Origin: Sporosarcina jeotgali
GTDB taxonomy: Bacteria; Bacillota; Bacilli; Bacillales_A; Planococcaceae
Direction: 5' to 3'
Assembly: GCF_033304595.1 (NCBI RefSeq)
Contig: NZ_CP116341.1
Location: forward strand, 849,001-913,000
Length of the DNA: 64,000 nt
Position numbers and translations under genes: made by a program. A model generated the notes under the pieces. It saw only the letters and a list, made by a program, of their open reading frames with translations. It made no database searches and was not told where the DNA came from. Shown here in pieces: positions 8,216 to 15,239 of this stretch. Numbering within the stretch: position 1 is the first letter of the stretch; the number at the start of each line of letters is the position of its first letter.

Positions 8216-8670
8216 TGGATGAAAAAAAGTATCAGCAACTTCAACAGCAGATTACACCTAAGCCTAAGTACGTGAAAAATTGCATCGCTGCATTTTTAGT
8301 AGGCGGATTAATATGCTTAGTCGGACAGTTCGTTGCACTTTTCTATATTAGTTTTTTTGATTTTACTGAACGTACCGCCAGTAATCCAACAGTAGCAACG
8401 ATGATTTTTATATCGATGCTCTTAACTGGATTTGGCTATTATAAAAAAATTGCGCAAGTCGGCGGTGCAGGGAGTGCAGTGCCAATAACAGGATTCGGGA
8501 ATGCCATGATTTCATCGGCAATTGAACATAAGTCTGAGGGATACGTACTGGGTGTCGGGGGCAATATGTTCAAACTGGCAGGCTCGGTCATTTTATATGG
8601 AGTCTTTTCGGCGTTTGTCGTCGCTCTCGTTAAAACGATACTCGTTGGATTAGGAGTGGTTTCGTGGTAA
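8215..8670 (+). CDS. spoVAC: Stage V sporulation protein AC
   Basis: A 151-residue integral membrane protein of the SpoVAC/SpoVAE family. It has a hydrophilic N-terminus (MDEKKYQQLQQQITPKP), a first helix with FLVGGLICLVGQ, and the conserved loop GGAGSAVPITGFGNAM followed by further helices. SpoVAC is a mechanosensitive channel component of the SpoVA complex that imports Ca-dipicolinic acid into the forespore and releases it on germination. It overlaps the lipoprotein gene by 1 bp and spoVAD by 7 bp, so the operon is tightly coupled. Confidence 0.93.
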   Translation: MDEKKYQQLQQQITPKPKYVKNCIAAFLVGGLICLVGQFVALFYISFFDFTERTASNPTVATMIFISMLLTGFGYYKKIAQVGGAGSAVPITGFGNAMISSAIEHKSEGYVLGVGGNMFKLAGSVILYGVFSAFVVALVKTILVGLGVVSW

Positions 8671-9671
8671 ATAAGCGAGGGTTACTGACATTTTCATCCA
8701 AACCAGTCATCGCTTCAACCGGAGTGACTGTCGGACCGCTGGAGATGAAGAAAAGTCCTTTTGGAAAATATGCCGACAAGACTTATGATGACGAACGGTG
8801 CGGGTTAAAGACGAATGAGCAAGGTCACGCGAAAATGATGGAAGATGCGTGCATGATCGCCTTGAGTAAAGTGGACAAGACACCGGCTGACGCGGAGTTT
8901 GTCCTGATGGGCGATTTAGTAAATGAAATGACGCCATCCAACTTTGCGGCGAGCACAATCGGAGTTCCCTATATCGGCATGTTTTCAGCGTGTGCAACTT
9001 CTGTCTCCTCATTATTGATGGCTGCTTTGTTAACAGAATCCGGAATGGCTGAACTGATAGTAGCGGGGTCTTCCAGCCAGCACAATGCGATTGAACGTCA
9101 ATTCCGTTATCCGCTCCAATATGGAAGTCAAAAGGCTGCCACTGCACAATGGACTGCGAGTGCAGCAGGGGCGGCGACGATTATTCCTTATATAGAAGGA
9201 GCTCCGATGATTACATGCGGGACAATAGGGATAGTGACAGATCTTGGTTTGACGGATCCGCTTAATATGGGGGCAGCAATGGCACCTGCAGCGGCAGATA
9301 CTTTTAAGCGTCACTTGGAAGGCCATGGTTCTAAAGTTGAAGATTACGATTTGATCATGACGGGGGATTTAGGGAAAATCGGATTCGAGCTCTTTAAAAC
9401 GCTGTTGGATCGCTGGGAATATAACGTATCGAAAACGTTCCGCGATGCGGGAGCCGAGTATTATGGCAAGCACCCGGAATTTCTTGCTGGCGCCAGCGGC
9501 TCCGGTTGTTCAGCCTCCGCTTATTTCTCTGAAGTCTATGACAAGCTGCTATCCGGAACGTATAAACGTGTGCTGCTAATCGCAACAGGATCCTTAATGT
9601 CTCCGCTTTCTTATCAGCAAGGCGATACGATTCCATGCATTGCACATGCGGTGGAAATCCAAATGAAATGA
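8664..9671 (+). CDS. spoVAD: Stage V sporulation protein AD
   Basis: A 335-residue soluble protein with a thiolase/ketoacyl-synthase fold. Recognisable segments are STGVTVGPLE near the N-terminus, FSACATSVSSL (active-site-like Cys region of thiolases) and the C-terminal LLIATGSLMSPLSYQQGDTIPCIAHAV split by the family's Ser/Gly motifs. SpoVAD binds dipicolinic acid at the outer face of the spore inner membrane. The start is GTG at 8664 inside the end of spoVAC. The 3' neighbour spoVAE starts 10 bp after the stop. Confidence 0.93.
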   Translation: MVNKRGLLTFSSKPVIASTGVTVGPLEMKKSPFGKYADKTYDDERCGLKTNEQGHAKMMEDACMIALSKVDKTPADAEFVLMGDLVNEMTPSNFAASTIGVPYIGMFSACATSVSSLLMAALLTESGMAELIVAGSSSQHNAIERQFRYPLQYGSQKAATAQWTASAAGAATIIPYIEGAPMITCGTIGIVTDLGLTDPLNMGAAMAPAAADTFKRHLEGHGSKVEDYDLIMTGDLGKIGFELFKTLLDRWEYNVSKTFRDAGAEYYGKHPEFLAGASGSGCSASAYFSEVYDKLLSGTYKRVLLIATGSLMSPLSYQQGDTIPCIAHAVEIQMK

Positions 9672-9681
9672 GTGGTTTGAA

Positions 9682-10044
9682 TTGCTATCCATTTATATAA
9701 CAAGTTTTATAGTAGGCGGGCTGATTTGTGTAATCGGTCAATTGATGATGGATGTTGGAAAACTTACACCAGCCCATACTCTTTGTACACTTGTTGTTGC
9801 AGGATCAATCTTGGACGGCTTCGGCCTGTATGAGCCGCTGATTGACTTTGCTGGAACAGGTGCTACGATACCGATCACATCGTTTGGGAACGCACTGACA
9901 CACGGTGCTCTTGCAGAGGCTGAGAAGCATGGAATCATCGGTGTACTGACAGGTATGTTTGAAGTGACGAGTTCTGGAATCAGTGCTGCTATCATATTTG
10001 GTTTCATCGCATCGCTCATTTTTAAATCGAAAGGCACTATCTAA
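9682..10044 (+). CDS. spoVAE: Stage V sporulation protein AE (AEb type)
   Basis: A 120-residue membrane protein, paralogous to SpoVAC. It has FIVGGLICVIGQ in the first helix and the same TGATIPITSFGNALTHGA loop, then a C-terminal helix pair. With SpoVAC and SpoVAD it forms the DPA channel. The start is TTG at 9682 with GAGTGG upstream. Only the short AEb form is present; no AA, AB, AEa or AF genes are nearby. This minimal lipoprotein-AC-AD-AE layout is like the SpoVA2 operons rather than the full B. subtilis spoVA operon. Confidence 0.9.
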   Translation: MLSIYITSFIVGGLICVIGQLMMDVGKLTPAHTLCTLVVAGSILDGFGLYEPLIDFAGTGATIPITSFGNALTHGALAEAEKHGIIGVLTGMFEVTSSGISAAIIFGFIASLIFKSKGTI

Positions 10045-10098
10045 ATTACTAAGAAAAAATAAATATGCGAATGTCCCGCCCGCTTCGCTGTGTCTTTG

Positions 10099-10107
10099 CA
10101 TAGGATA
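10099..10107 (+). promoter_or_regulatory. Sigma-K-like -10 upstream of yjcZ
   Basis: CATAGGATA fits CATANNNTA 25 bp before the yjcZ start. A clear -35 AC at 16-17 bp is missing (the position reads CC/GC), so this is a candidate only. Confidence 0.35.
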
Positions 10108-10132
10108 CAGGGAAGAGAGGGGGGATTTTCTT

Positions 10133-10273
10133 ATGTACGGAAACTATTGTTACGGAGAACCGCGCTATGAAGGTGCATATGACCGTGGTTGTAATCAAGG
10201 AGGCGGTTCGACGTTCGTATTGCTCGTCGTCTTATTCATCTTGCTGATTATTGTTGGAAGTACGTTCTGCTAA
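10133..10273 (+). CDS. yjcZ: YjcZ-family sporulation small membrane protein
   Basis: A 46-residue protein with a Tyr/Gly/Cys-rich N-terminus (MYGNYCYGEP) and one C-terminal membrane helix, FVLLVVLFILLIIVG, the hallmark of the YjcZ family. Such proteins are produced late in sporulation and are of unknown role. GAGAGGGGGG lies about 7 bp upstream of the ATG. The next gene, spoVIF, begins 21 bp after the stop, so the two are probably cotranscribed, as they are neighbours in B. subtilis too. Confidence 0.8.
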   Translation: MYGNYCYGEPRYEGAYDRGCNQGGGSTFVLLVVLFILLIIVGSTFC

Positions 10274-10294
10274 ATGAGAGGGGGGACTGGGAGT

Positions 10295-10549
10295 ATGAAT
10301 GACTCCTTCTTCAAGAAAATAGAATCAAAAACGGGTGTCCCGATGACAGAAGTATTTGCACTTGCAAATGCGATCCAACATGCAGATTTTAAAGATGAAC
10401 GCCAAGTAAGAAGAATTATTCAGAATGTAGGCATGCTCGCGAATAAGAATGTTCCGCAGCATCTGGAAGACGAACTTGTCAAGTCACTGGTTTCCAGTGG
10501 TCAGCCAGTCAATATAGCGGACATTCAAAGGATGCTGGGGAATAAATAA
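10295..10549 (+). CDS. spoVIF: Stage VI sporulation protein F
   Basis: An 84-residue soluble protein with the SpoVIF pattern: N-terminal FFKKIESKTGV, central ALANAIQHADFKDERQVRR and C-terminal VNIADIQRML. SpoVIF acts in coat assembly late in sporulation under sigma-K in B. subtilis, stabilising or assisting GerE-dependent expression. I chose ATG 10295 because GAGGGGGG lies about 9 bp upstream; an in-frame ATG at 10274, directly after the yjcZ stop, has no ribosome site. Length agrees with the 86-residue B. subtilis protein. Confidence 0.85.
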   Translation: MNDSFFKKIESKTGVPMTEVFALANAIQHADFKDERQVRRIIQNVGMLANKNVPQHLEDELVKSLVSSGQPVNIADIQRMLGNK

Positions 10550-10555
10550 AAAATG

Positions 10556-10581
10556 GTTTAACTTCTCTAGCAAGCGGGTAT
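10556..10581 (+). promoter_or_regulatory. Sigma-B-type promoter
   Basis: GTTTAA at 10556-10561, 14 bp, then GGGTAT at 10576-10581 matches the general-stress sigma-B consensus (GTTTaa-N12-14-GGGTAT). The predicted transcript starts near 10588, 33 bp before the ATG of the 103-residue gene. Confidence 0.6.
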
Positions 10582-10620
10582 AGAGTTGTATCTAATTAAA
10601 ATCGAGAGAAGGTGGAGGCA

Positions 10621-10932
10621 ATGGGTTACCTGCTGCCGGTCCAGAATATCCAATCACAAATGTATGCAAATCGCATGGAGAACGCTTCGCCGTCTTTTGC
10701 GTATATTGACAGAGTCCAATCTGTTAAATTACAGTCAGAATATGAAGAATGGCAAAAAGTGCTTCGGCGAGAGCGGGAGAGGAATTCTGAATGGGAGTTA
10801 GGTGAAGAAACGAACTCAAAGCCCCCTTTGTCTCCAGCTAAAAAAGGTTTTATCCAGCCGGATCCGACAACTCTTTCAAAACAAGTGGCAGAGGTCGTTG
10901 GTAAAGGATTGGCAGTAAACGAATACGCTTAA
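10621..10932 (+). CDS. Unknown small protein, probable general-stress gene
   Basis: I do not recognise this 103-residue protein. It has no signal peptide or membrane helix. The N-terminal half is rich in Gln/Asn/Tyr (MGYLLPVQNIQSQMYANRM), a short charged helix follows (YEEWQKVLRRERERNSEW), and then a Pro-containing linker to a C-terminal helix ending VGKGLAVNEYA. The start is ATG 10621 after GGTGGAGG; an in-frame GTG at 10612 lies in that site. The position between spoVIF and yjcF is that of yjcE in B. subtilis, but I cannot confirm homology. A sigma-B-type promoter precedes it, which suggests stress rather than spore expression. Confidence 0.7.
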   Translation: MGYLLPVQNIQSQMYANRMENASPSFAYIDRVQSVKLQSEYEEWQKVLRRERERNSEWELGEETNSKPPLSPAKKGFIQPDPTTLSKQVAEVVGKGLAVNEYA

Positions 10933-10940
10933 AATCAAAA

Positions 10941-10985
10941 AACAAAAAGACCCATTCCATTAGCGGAATGGGTCTTTTGTTTTGT
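10941..10985. terminator. Bidirectional terminator
   Basis: Perfect 11-bp stem AGACCCATTCC/GGAATGGGTCT (10949-10959 and 10965-10975), A-rich before and T-rich after. It serves the 103-residue gene and convergent yjcF. Confidence 0.92.
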
Positions 10986-11425
10986 TAAATTACTGATTCC
11001 ATTTGTTTTTCCATCGCACGATGAGGAATATCCGCATCCATGAATTCGGGAGAAGTGACAGCGTACCCGAGTTTCTCATAAAAAGGAATTGCATAGGACT
11101 GGGCATTCAACAAGATTTTGTGAATCCCCGTCTTTTTAGCATGTTCCTCTAACGCATTCATGATCAGCACCCCAAGATGCTGGCCGCGGTATTCTTTCAA
11201 CACACAGACACGTTCCACTTTTCCAACTTCGCTCGCAATCGTTCGTATGCGTCCAGCGGCAATTGCTTTAGGACCATCATATACGACAAAGTGGTCAGCG
11301 GATGTATCGTGTTCATCGATTTCCATCGATAATGGAACCCCTTGCTCTTCTACAAATACTTTCTTCCGTACAGTAAATGCAGCTTCTCGTTCTTGTTCTG
11401 ATGCAGCAATCTTTACCTCGAACAA
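10985..11425 (-). CDS. yjcF: GNAT acetyltransferase YjcF family
   Basis: A 146-residue GNAT-fold protein. Motif FTVRKKVFVEEQGVPLSMEIDEHD is divided between the first helix and the substrate loop, and the acetyl-CoA-binding segment is VCVLKEYRGQHLGVLIM. A C-terminal motif, IPFYEKLGYAV, is also present. Substrate unknown. I choose TTG 11425, which directly follows the yjcG stop (bases 11427-11429) and has AGAGG nine bases upstream. The much longer possible N-terminus would lie inside yjcG and lacks family similarity. The B. subtilis protein is 140 residues, which agrees with this start. Confidence 0.82.
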   Translation of the reverse strand: MFEVKIAASEQEREAAFTVRKKVFVEEQGVPLSMEIDEHDTSADHFVVYDGPKAIAAGRIRTIASEVGKVERVCVLKEYRGQHLGVLIMNALEEHAKKTGIHKILLNAQSYAIPFYEKLGYAVTSPEFMDADIPHRAMEKQMESVI

Positions 11426-11426
11426 T

Positions 11427-11945
11427 TTAGTTTTCCTCTTGCAGACGGAACGTTTCATATACTGTCCAAGATCCGTCTTCCAGCTGATAAAGAAGGTGAA
11501 TGCGATCAATCATTTCTGAATGATCTGCCCCGACCATCTTCAATTGACCGATAATATCGTCATGCTCACCGGAAGTTAAACTCTGAGCAATCGTTATATG
11601 AGGAACAAACGCGTATTTTGGAAGGGGACCGAAAAATTCCTCGTTATTCAATGCACTGTGCAATGCAAGTAAGTCATCATTTGGTGCAACTTTGAAGAAA
11701 ATTGTATTTGTAATCGGTGCAAAAGTACTCACTTTAGAAACACTCAGCTCGAAAGGCTTGTGCTTCTGTGCCACGTTACGTAATGCTTCTGCTACGTCTT
11801 TGATTTCAGTTTCATCCGCATCGAAAACACCTTTAACCGTCATATGGGGAGTAATCTGAGCAAAGTGAGGGTCATACCGTTTGCGATATCCGTTAGCTAG
11901 ATCTTGCAATTTTTTTGATGGAAATGCTACAACACCGTATTTCAT
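11427..11945 (-). CDS. yjcG: 2H phosphoesterase / 2'-5' RNA ligase-like protein YjcG
   Basis: A 172-residue protein of the 2H phosphoesterase superfamily (UPF0477). The two HxT/S catalytic motifs are visible as PHMTVKG (about residue 34) and PHITIAQ (about residue 117), separated by about 80 residues as the fold requires. Natural substrate unknown; the fold acts on 2',3'-cyclic phosphates. The middle gene of the yjcH-yjcG-yjcF set, in the same order as in B. subtilis. AGGAGG lies 8 bp upstream of the ATG. Confidence 0.88.
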   Translation of the reverse strand: MKYGVVAFPSKKLQDLANGYRKRYDPHFAQITPHMTVKGVFDADETEIKDVAEALRNVAQKHKPFELSVSKVSTFAPITNTIFFKVAPNDDLLALHSALNNEEFFGPLPKYAFVPHITIAQSLTSGEHDDIIGQLKMVGADHSEMIDRIHLLYQLEDGSWTVYETFRLQEEN

Positions 11946-12020
11946 ATAAAAAACCTCCTTAGGAAAGTGAATACAATTCTTCTATCAAGTATAGCAGAAT
12001 TGTTTGGAATTGTCCGATGG

Positions 12021-12743
12021 TTACTGTCCATATACCATTTGGACAGCACGCCGCACATCTGGCTGCCAATATTTCCAGGTGTGCTCCCCTTTAAATTCTT
12101 CATAGAAGTATGGAAATCCTTTATTCTCGAATATTTTGTTGAGTTCTCTGTTTGGCGTCAAGAAATCTTGCTTCCCATCGACAGTTGTAACGACTTGTGT
12201 TTCTTCAGTTCCAATTACATGATAAACCGATAGACCAGATGGATTTTTTGCTGATTTGACGGCTTCCAGCACTTTCTCGTCCACATAAGGGGAATGAAGG
12301 ATGACTTTGCCGAAACAATTCGGGTATTGCAATGCGGTTTGTAAAGAAACCGTAGCAGCTAAAGAATCGCCGATTAAACCGCGGCCTCCGCCAATTTGGT
12401 ACGTTGGATAATGCTCGTCTATATAGGGCATAAGCTCGTGTACGAGAAAACGAATATAACCTTTTTGTCTGTCTCCATCTGGATGGTACATTCTGCGGCG
12501 TTCTGAAACAGATTTGTAAGGGATGCCGACTACAATGACATTTTCGATTTCATCCTTATCTAAATACTCATCAATAACTTTTCCAATTCTTCCGTACTGA
12601 AAATAGTCTTTTCCATCTGATGCGAAAAGTACAGAGTATTTATAAAGCGGAGAATAATTATAAGGAAGATGTATAAGAAGTTCCATTTCTTCCTGAAGTG
12701 ATTCGCTGTAAAATTGAACATCATGAATCTTTCCGTAGTTCAT
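12021..12743 (-). CDS. yjcH: Putative esterase YjcH (esterase D type)
   Basis: A 240-residue alpha/beta hydrolase. The nucleophile Ser is in GLIGDSLAATVS (G-x-S context), an Asp-bearing segment VILHSPYVDE follows, and the likely catalytic His is in KGEHTWKYW near the C-terminus, followed by WQPDVRRA. This is the enterochelin esterase/esterase D type arrangement; substrate unknown. Probably cotranscribed with yjcG across a 75-bp gap. GGAGGC lies upstream of the ATG. Confidence 0.85.
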   Translation of the reverse strand: MNYGKIHDVQFYSESLQEEMELLIHLPYNYSPLYKYSVLFASDGKDYFQYGRIGKVIDEYLDKDEIENVIVVGIPYKSVSERRRMYHPDGDRQKGYIRFLVHELMPYIDEHYPTYQIGGGRGLIGDSLAATVSLQTALQYPNCFGKVILHSPYVDEKVLEAVKSAKNPSGLSVYHVIGTEETQVVTTVDGKQDFLTPNRELNKIFENKGFPYFYEEFKGEHTWKYWQPDVRRAVQMVYGQ

Positions 12744-12861
12744 TTTGCTGCCTCCTTCGCAAGTCTACTCTAGGAGATTGTATCATACGATGGGTAGAGG
12801 GTATAATGTGCACGATTGACGGAAAATCGTTACAGTTAGAAACTAGAAGGAGATGATTGGC

Positions 12862-13413
12862 ATGTTTGATGGAAAAAGTAAAGTCCGTTCAGAAGTAATT
12901 GCAGTTGCTACAAAGGAAGCATTACAGCGCCGCGGGGTAGAATTACTGGATATCGCGAAAATCGTCTACGAGATGCAAGCTCCATATAACGAAGAGCTGC
13001 AACTTGAACAGTGTGAGGATTCAGTTGTGAATGTATTGAAAAAGCGCGAGCTTCAACATGCGATATTAGTAGGTATCGAGCTGGACGAGCTTTGTGAACA
13101 AGGCAAGTTATCAACTCCGTTACAAGAAATTGTTGAATCGGATGAAGGCCTTTTCGGGGTGGACGAAACGATTGCACTGGGAGCGGTATTTACGTATGGT
13201 TCGATTGCTGTGACGACATTTGGCCACTTGGATAAAAACAAAGTGGGGATCATCAATGATTTAGATACTAAAAAAGGGAACAAAGTGCATACGTTTTTAG
13301 ATGATTTAGTAGCAAGTGTTGCCTCTTGCGCAGCAGCAAGAATTGCCCATCGCTCACGGGATCTGGAAGAAGCGGGCTTAACGTTTGACGATGTAAAGGA
13401 TGCGGCAAAGTAA
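12862..13413 (+). CDS. pgpA: Phosphatidylglycerophosphatase A family (YutG-like)
   Basis: A 183-residue soluble protein of the Firmicutes PgpA/YutG type. It has a helical N-terminus (ALQRRGVELLDIAKIVYEMQ) and then the conserved core VDETIALGAVFTYGSIAVTTFG with DKNKVGIINDLD. The active-site-like VHTFLDDLVASVASCAAARIAH segment is near the C-terminus. The family dephosphorylates phosphatidylglycerol phosphate or related lipids, though the activity of the Bacillus form is less firmly shown. ATG 12862 lies 9 bp after GAAGGAG; the in-frame ATG 12853 touches that site. Confidence 0.78.
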   Translation: MFDGKSKVRSEVIAVATKEALQRRGVELLDIAKIVYEMQAPYNEELQLEQCEDSVVNVLKKRELQHAILVGIELDELCEQGKLSTPLQEIVESDEGLFGVDETIALGAVFTYGSIAVTTFGHLDKNKVGIINDLDTKKGNKVHTFLDDLVASVASCAAARIAHRSRDLEEAGLTFDDVKDAAK

Positions 13414-13436
13414 CATGAGAATGAAAACATAAAGAT

Positions 13437-13475
13437 GAAAAGAGTGGATAATCGCTCTTTTCTTTTTTTATTTTT
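13437..13475 (+). terminator. Terminator of pgpA
   Basis: Stem GAAAAGAG/CTCTTTTC with a 10-base loop, followed by a run of T. Confidence 0.8.
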
Positions 13476-13481
13476 GTGTAA

Positions 13482-13495
13482 TGGAAACGATTTCA
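13482..13495 (+). promoter_or_regulatory. cre-like CcpA operator
   Basis: TGGAAACGATTTCA is a 14-bp near-palindrome that differs from the cre consensus TGWAANCGNTNWCA at one position (G for W). It lies just upstream of the -35 of the TAXI-TRAP promoter, so carbon catabolite control of this transporter is likely. Confidence 0.55.
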
Positions 13496-13519
13496 ACTAT
13501 TTTTGTTTTCTGAAAAGGA

Positions 13520-13550
13520 TTGACAATTGAACCCGCTTACATGGTAGAAT
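13520..13550 (+). promoter_or_regulatory. Sigma-A promoter of the TRAP operon
   Basis: TTGACA at 13520-13525 and TAGAAT at 13545-13550, with spacing 19 bp, longer than the usual 17. The distance to the ATG at 13590 is normal. Confidence 0.5.
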
Positions 13551-13589
13551 ATACACTACTAGACTATTAGATAAATAGGGGGTCATTAG

Positions 13590-14585
13590 ATGAATAAGAA
13601 GTTTTTAGGACTCATCTCGATGCTACTCATTGCAGTGCTTGCACTTGCAGCGTGCGGTACATCAGACGATGCAGCGAAAGATGATGGGGCAAAAGGGGAT
13701 TCAAATAGCAGTGATAAAGAATACAAGTTCCTCAGTGTTTTAACTGGCGGAACGCAAGGTACGTACTATGCACTAGGCGGAGCTATTGCTGAATTCATCG
13801 AAAGTGATACAGGCGTGAAAACATCGGCTGAAGTTTCTCAAGCGTCAGCTGCTAACATGACTGCACTTAAAGATGGTAAAGCTGAAATCGCATTCGTTCA
13901 AACGGATATTGCGTACTATGCTCAAGAAGGCGAAATGATGTTTGAAGGCGATAAAGTCGATACAGTATCTGCAATCGGCGCGCTTTATCCTGAAACTGTT
14001 CAACTTGTAACACTCGACAAAACAGGCATCAAAACATTTGAAGATTTGAAAGGCAAGAAAGTTTCTGTTGGTGCTCCTGGTTCTGGTACGTACGCGAACG
14101 CAGAGCAGCTTCTTGAAATCCATGGATTGTCGATGGATGACATCAAGCCGCAAAACTTGGACTTTGGGGAGTCTCAAGAAAGTTTGCAAGCAGGTCAGAT
14201 TGATGCAGCATTCATCACTGCTGGAACACCGACTGGTGCTGTTGAAGGCCTAAACGCAGTTGCAAAAGTATTTGTAGTACCTGTTGAAGACGACAAGGCT
14301 GATGAACTAATCAGCAAGTATAAGTACTATGCTAAAGAAGTAATTCCAGCTGGAACTTATGGTTTGGCTGAAGATACACCTACTGTTTCAGTAGGCGCTA
14401 TGCTTGTTATCCAAAACGAAGTACCTGAAGATCTTGCTTATGAAATTACGAAAGCAATTTACGACAACGCTCCAAAACTTCAACACGCTAAAGGTAAGTT
14501 GATCAAAGCTGAAACGGGTCTTGATGGAATTGGTATTCCAGTCCACCCAGGCGCTCAAAAGTACTTTGATGAAGTAAACAAATAA
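13590..14585 (+). CDS. TRAP transporter solute receptor, TAXI family
   Basis: A 331-residue lipoprotein with lipobox LAAC (LALAACGTS) followed by a Ser/Asp/Lys-rich linker. The mature protein shows the TAXI signature FLSVLTGGTQGTYYALGGAI, then SAANMTALKDGKAEIAFVQTD and VSVGAPGSGTYANAEQLLE. TAXI receptors bind organic anions such as dicarboxylates or amino acids and deliver them to a Na+-driven TRAP permease, here encoded two genes downstream. The ligand is not evident. A cre-like site and a promoter precede it. The GGGGGT ribosome site lies upstream of the ATG. Confidence 0.92.
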   Translation: MNKKFLGLISMLLIAVLALAACGTSDDAAKDDGAKGDSNSSDKEYKFLSVLTGGTQGTYYALGGAIAEFIESDTGVKTSAEVSQASAANMTALKDGKAEIAFVQTDIAYYAQEGEMMFEGDKVDTVSAIGALYPETVQLVTLDKTGIKTFEDLKGKKVSVGAPGSGTYANAEQLLEIHGLSMDDIKPQNLDFGESQESLQAGQIDAAFITAGTPTGAVEGLNAVAKVFVVPVEDDKADELISKYKYYAKEVIPAGTYGLAEDTPTVSVGAMLVIQNEVPEDLAYEITKAIYDNAPKLQHAKGKLIKAETGLDGIGIPVHPGAQKYFDEVNK

Positions 14586-14589
14586 GAGT

Positions 14590-14647
14590 TGAATGATGGA
14601 ATGGGGCGGTGAGGCGATCGATGCTTCATCCGTCCCTTCTTCATTCA
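14590..14647 (+). other. Intercistronic hairpin in the TRAP operon
   Basis: A long imperfect inverted repeat: TGAATGA...GAATGGGGCGG pairs with CCGTCCCTTC...TCATTCA. No T-run follows, so it is more likely an RNA-stabilising or attenuating structure than a terminator. It would let the receptor be made in excess of the permease. Confidence 0.5.
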
Positions 14648-14672
14648 GAGAACTTTATAAAGAGGTGAGCGG

Positions 14673-15239
14673 ATGAAGCGATGGAGGATTCCGCTAGCAG
14701 CAATGATTGCAGGTATTCTGATTGTCATGGTTCTTGCCATGCCTGTGAAGCGTGCATTTACGTTTACAGAAACTCGGACAGACAATCCGGAACTCGTGTA
14801 CCTTCCAATAAAAGATGACTCGGAATTTCAAATCCGTTATGTCCATTCAATTTTTTTAACGAATGTATACGAAACTTACCGTGTACAGTCTGATAACTCA
14901 TTAAAGTTTTTAACGATGCGTTATGAAGATGTTGGAATTGGACTCCCGGCATATGCGGAAGAAGAAGAAACATTATCTGTAACGAAAGATGGCATATATA
15001 CTCTTACATATAAAGACAAAGTGATCGATTCTTTTGTATTGTATATCGGAGATGTAGACGCACAATTAGCGTTTCGATACAAAGGAATTGAAAAAGATTT
15101 GAAAGCCTACTTAGAACGCGGACATTCCTACGAGTTCTGTGTGAAAAAATTAACGTTATATGAACTCATGAAAGGAGTTAACTTGAATGGCAAAGCGAAA
15201 AAAAGAACTGAAAGCGGAACCCATAATGGATCCAAATGA
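14673..15239 (+). CDS. DUF1850 protein of TAXI-TRAP operon
   Basis: A 188-residue protein with one N-terminal membrane helix (residues about 7-25) and an extracytoplasmic beta-rich domain containing RYVHSIFLTNVYE, the conserved YxHS motif of DUF1850. Proteins of this family are found almost only between TAXI receptors and fused TRAP permeases, and probably help assembly or ligand transfer; the function is not established. The last 53 bp overlap the start of the permease gene in another frame, so the C-terminal tail is unusual in composition (KKRTESGTHNGSK). Confidence 0.82.
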   Translation: MKRWRIPLAAMIAGILIVMVLAMPVKRAFTFTETRTDNPELVYLPIKDDSEFQIRYVHSIFLTNVYETYRVQSDNSLKFLTMRYEDVGIGLPAYAEEEETLSVTKDGIYTLTYKDKVIDSFVLYIGDVDAQLAFRYKGIEKDLKAYLERGHSYEFCVKKLTLYELMKGVNLNGKAKKRTESGTHNGSK

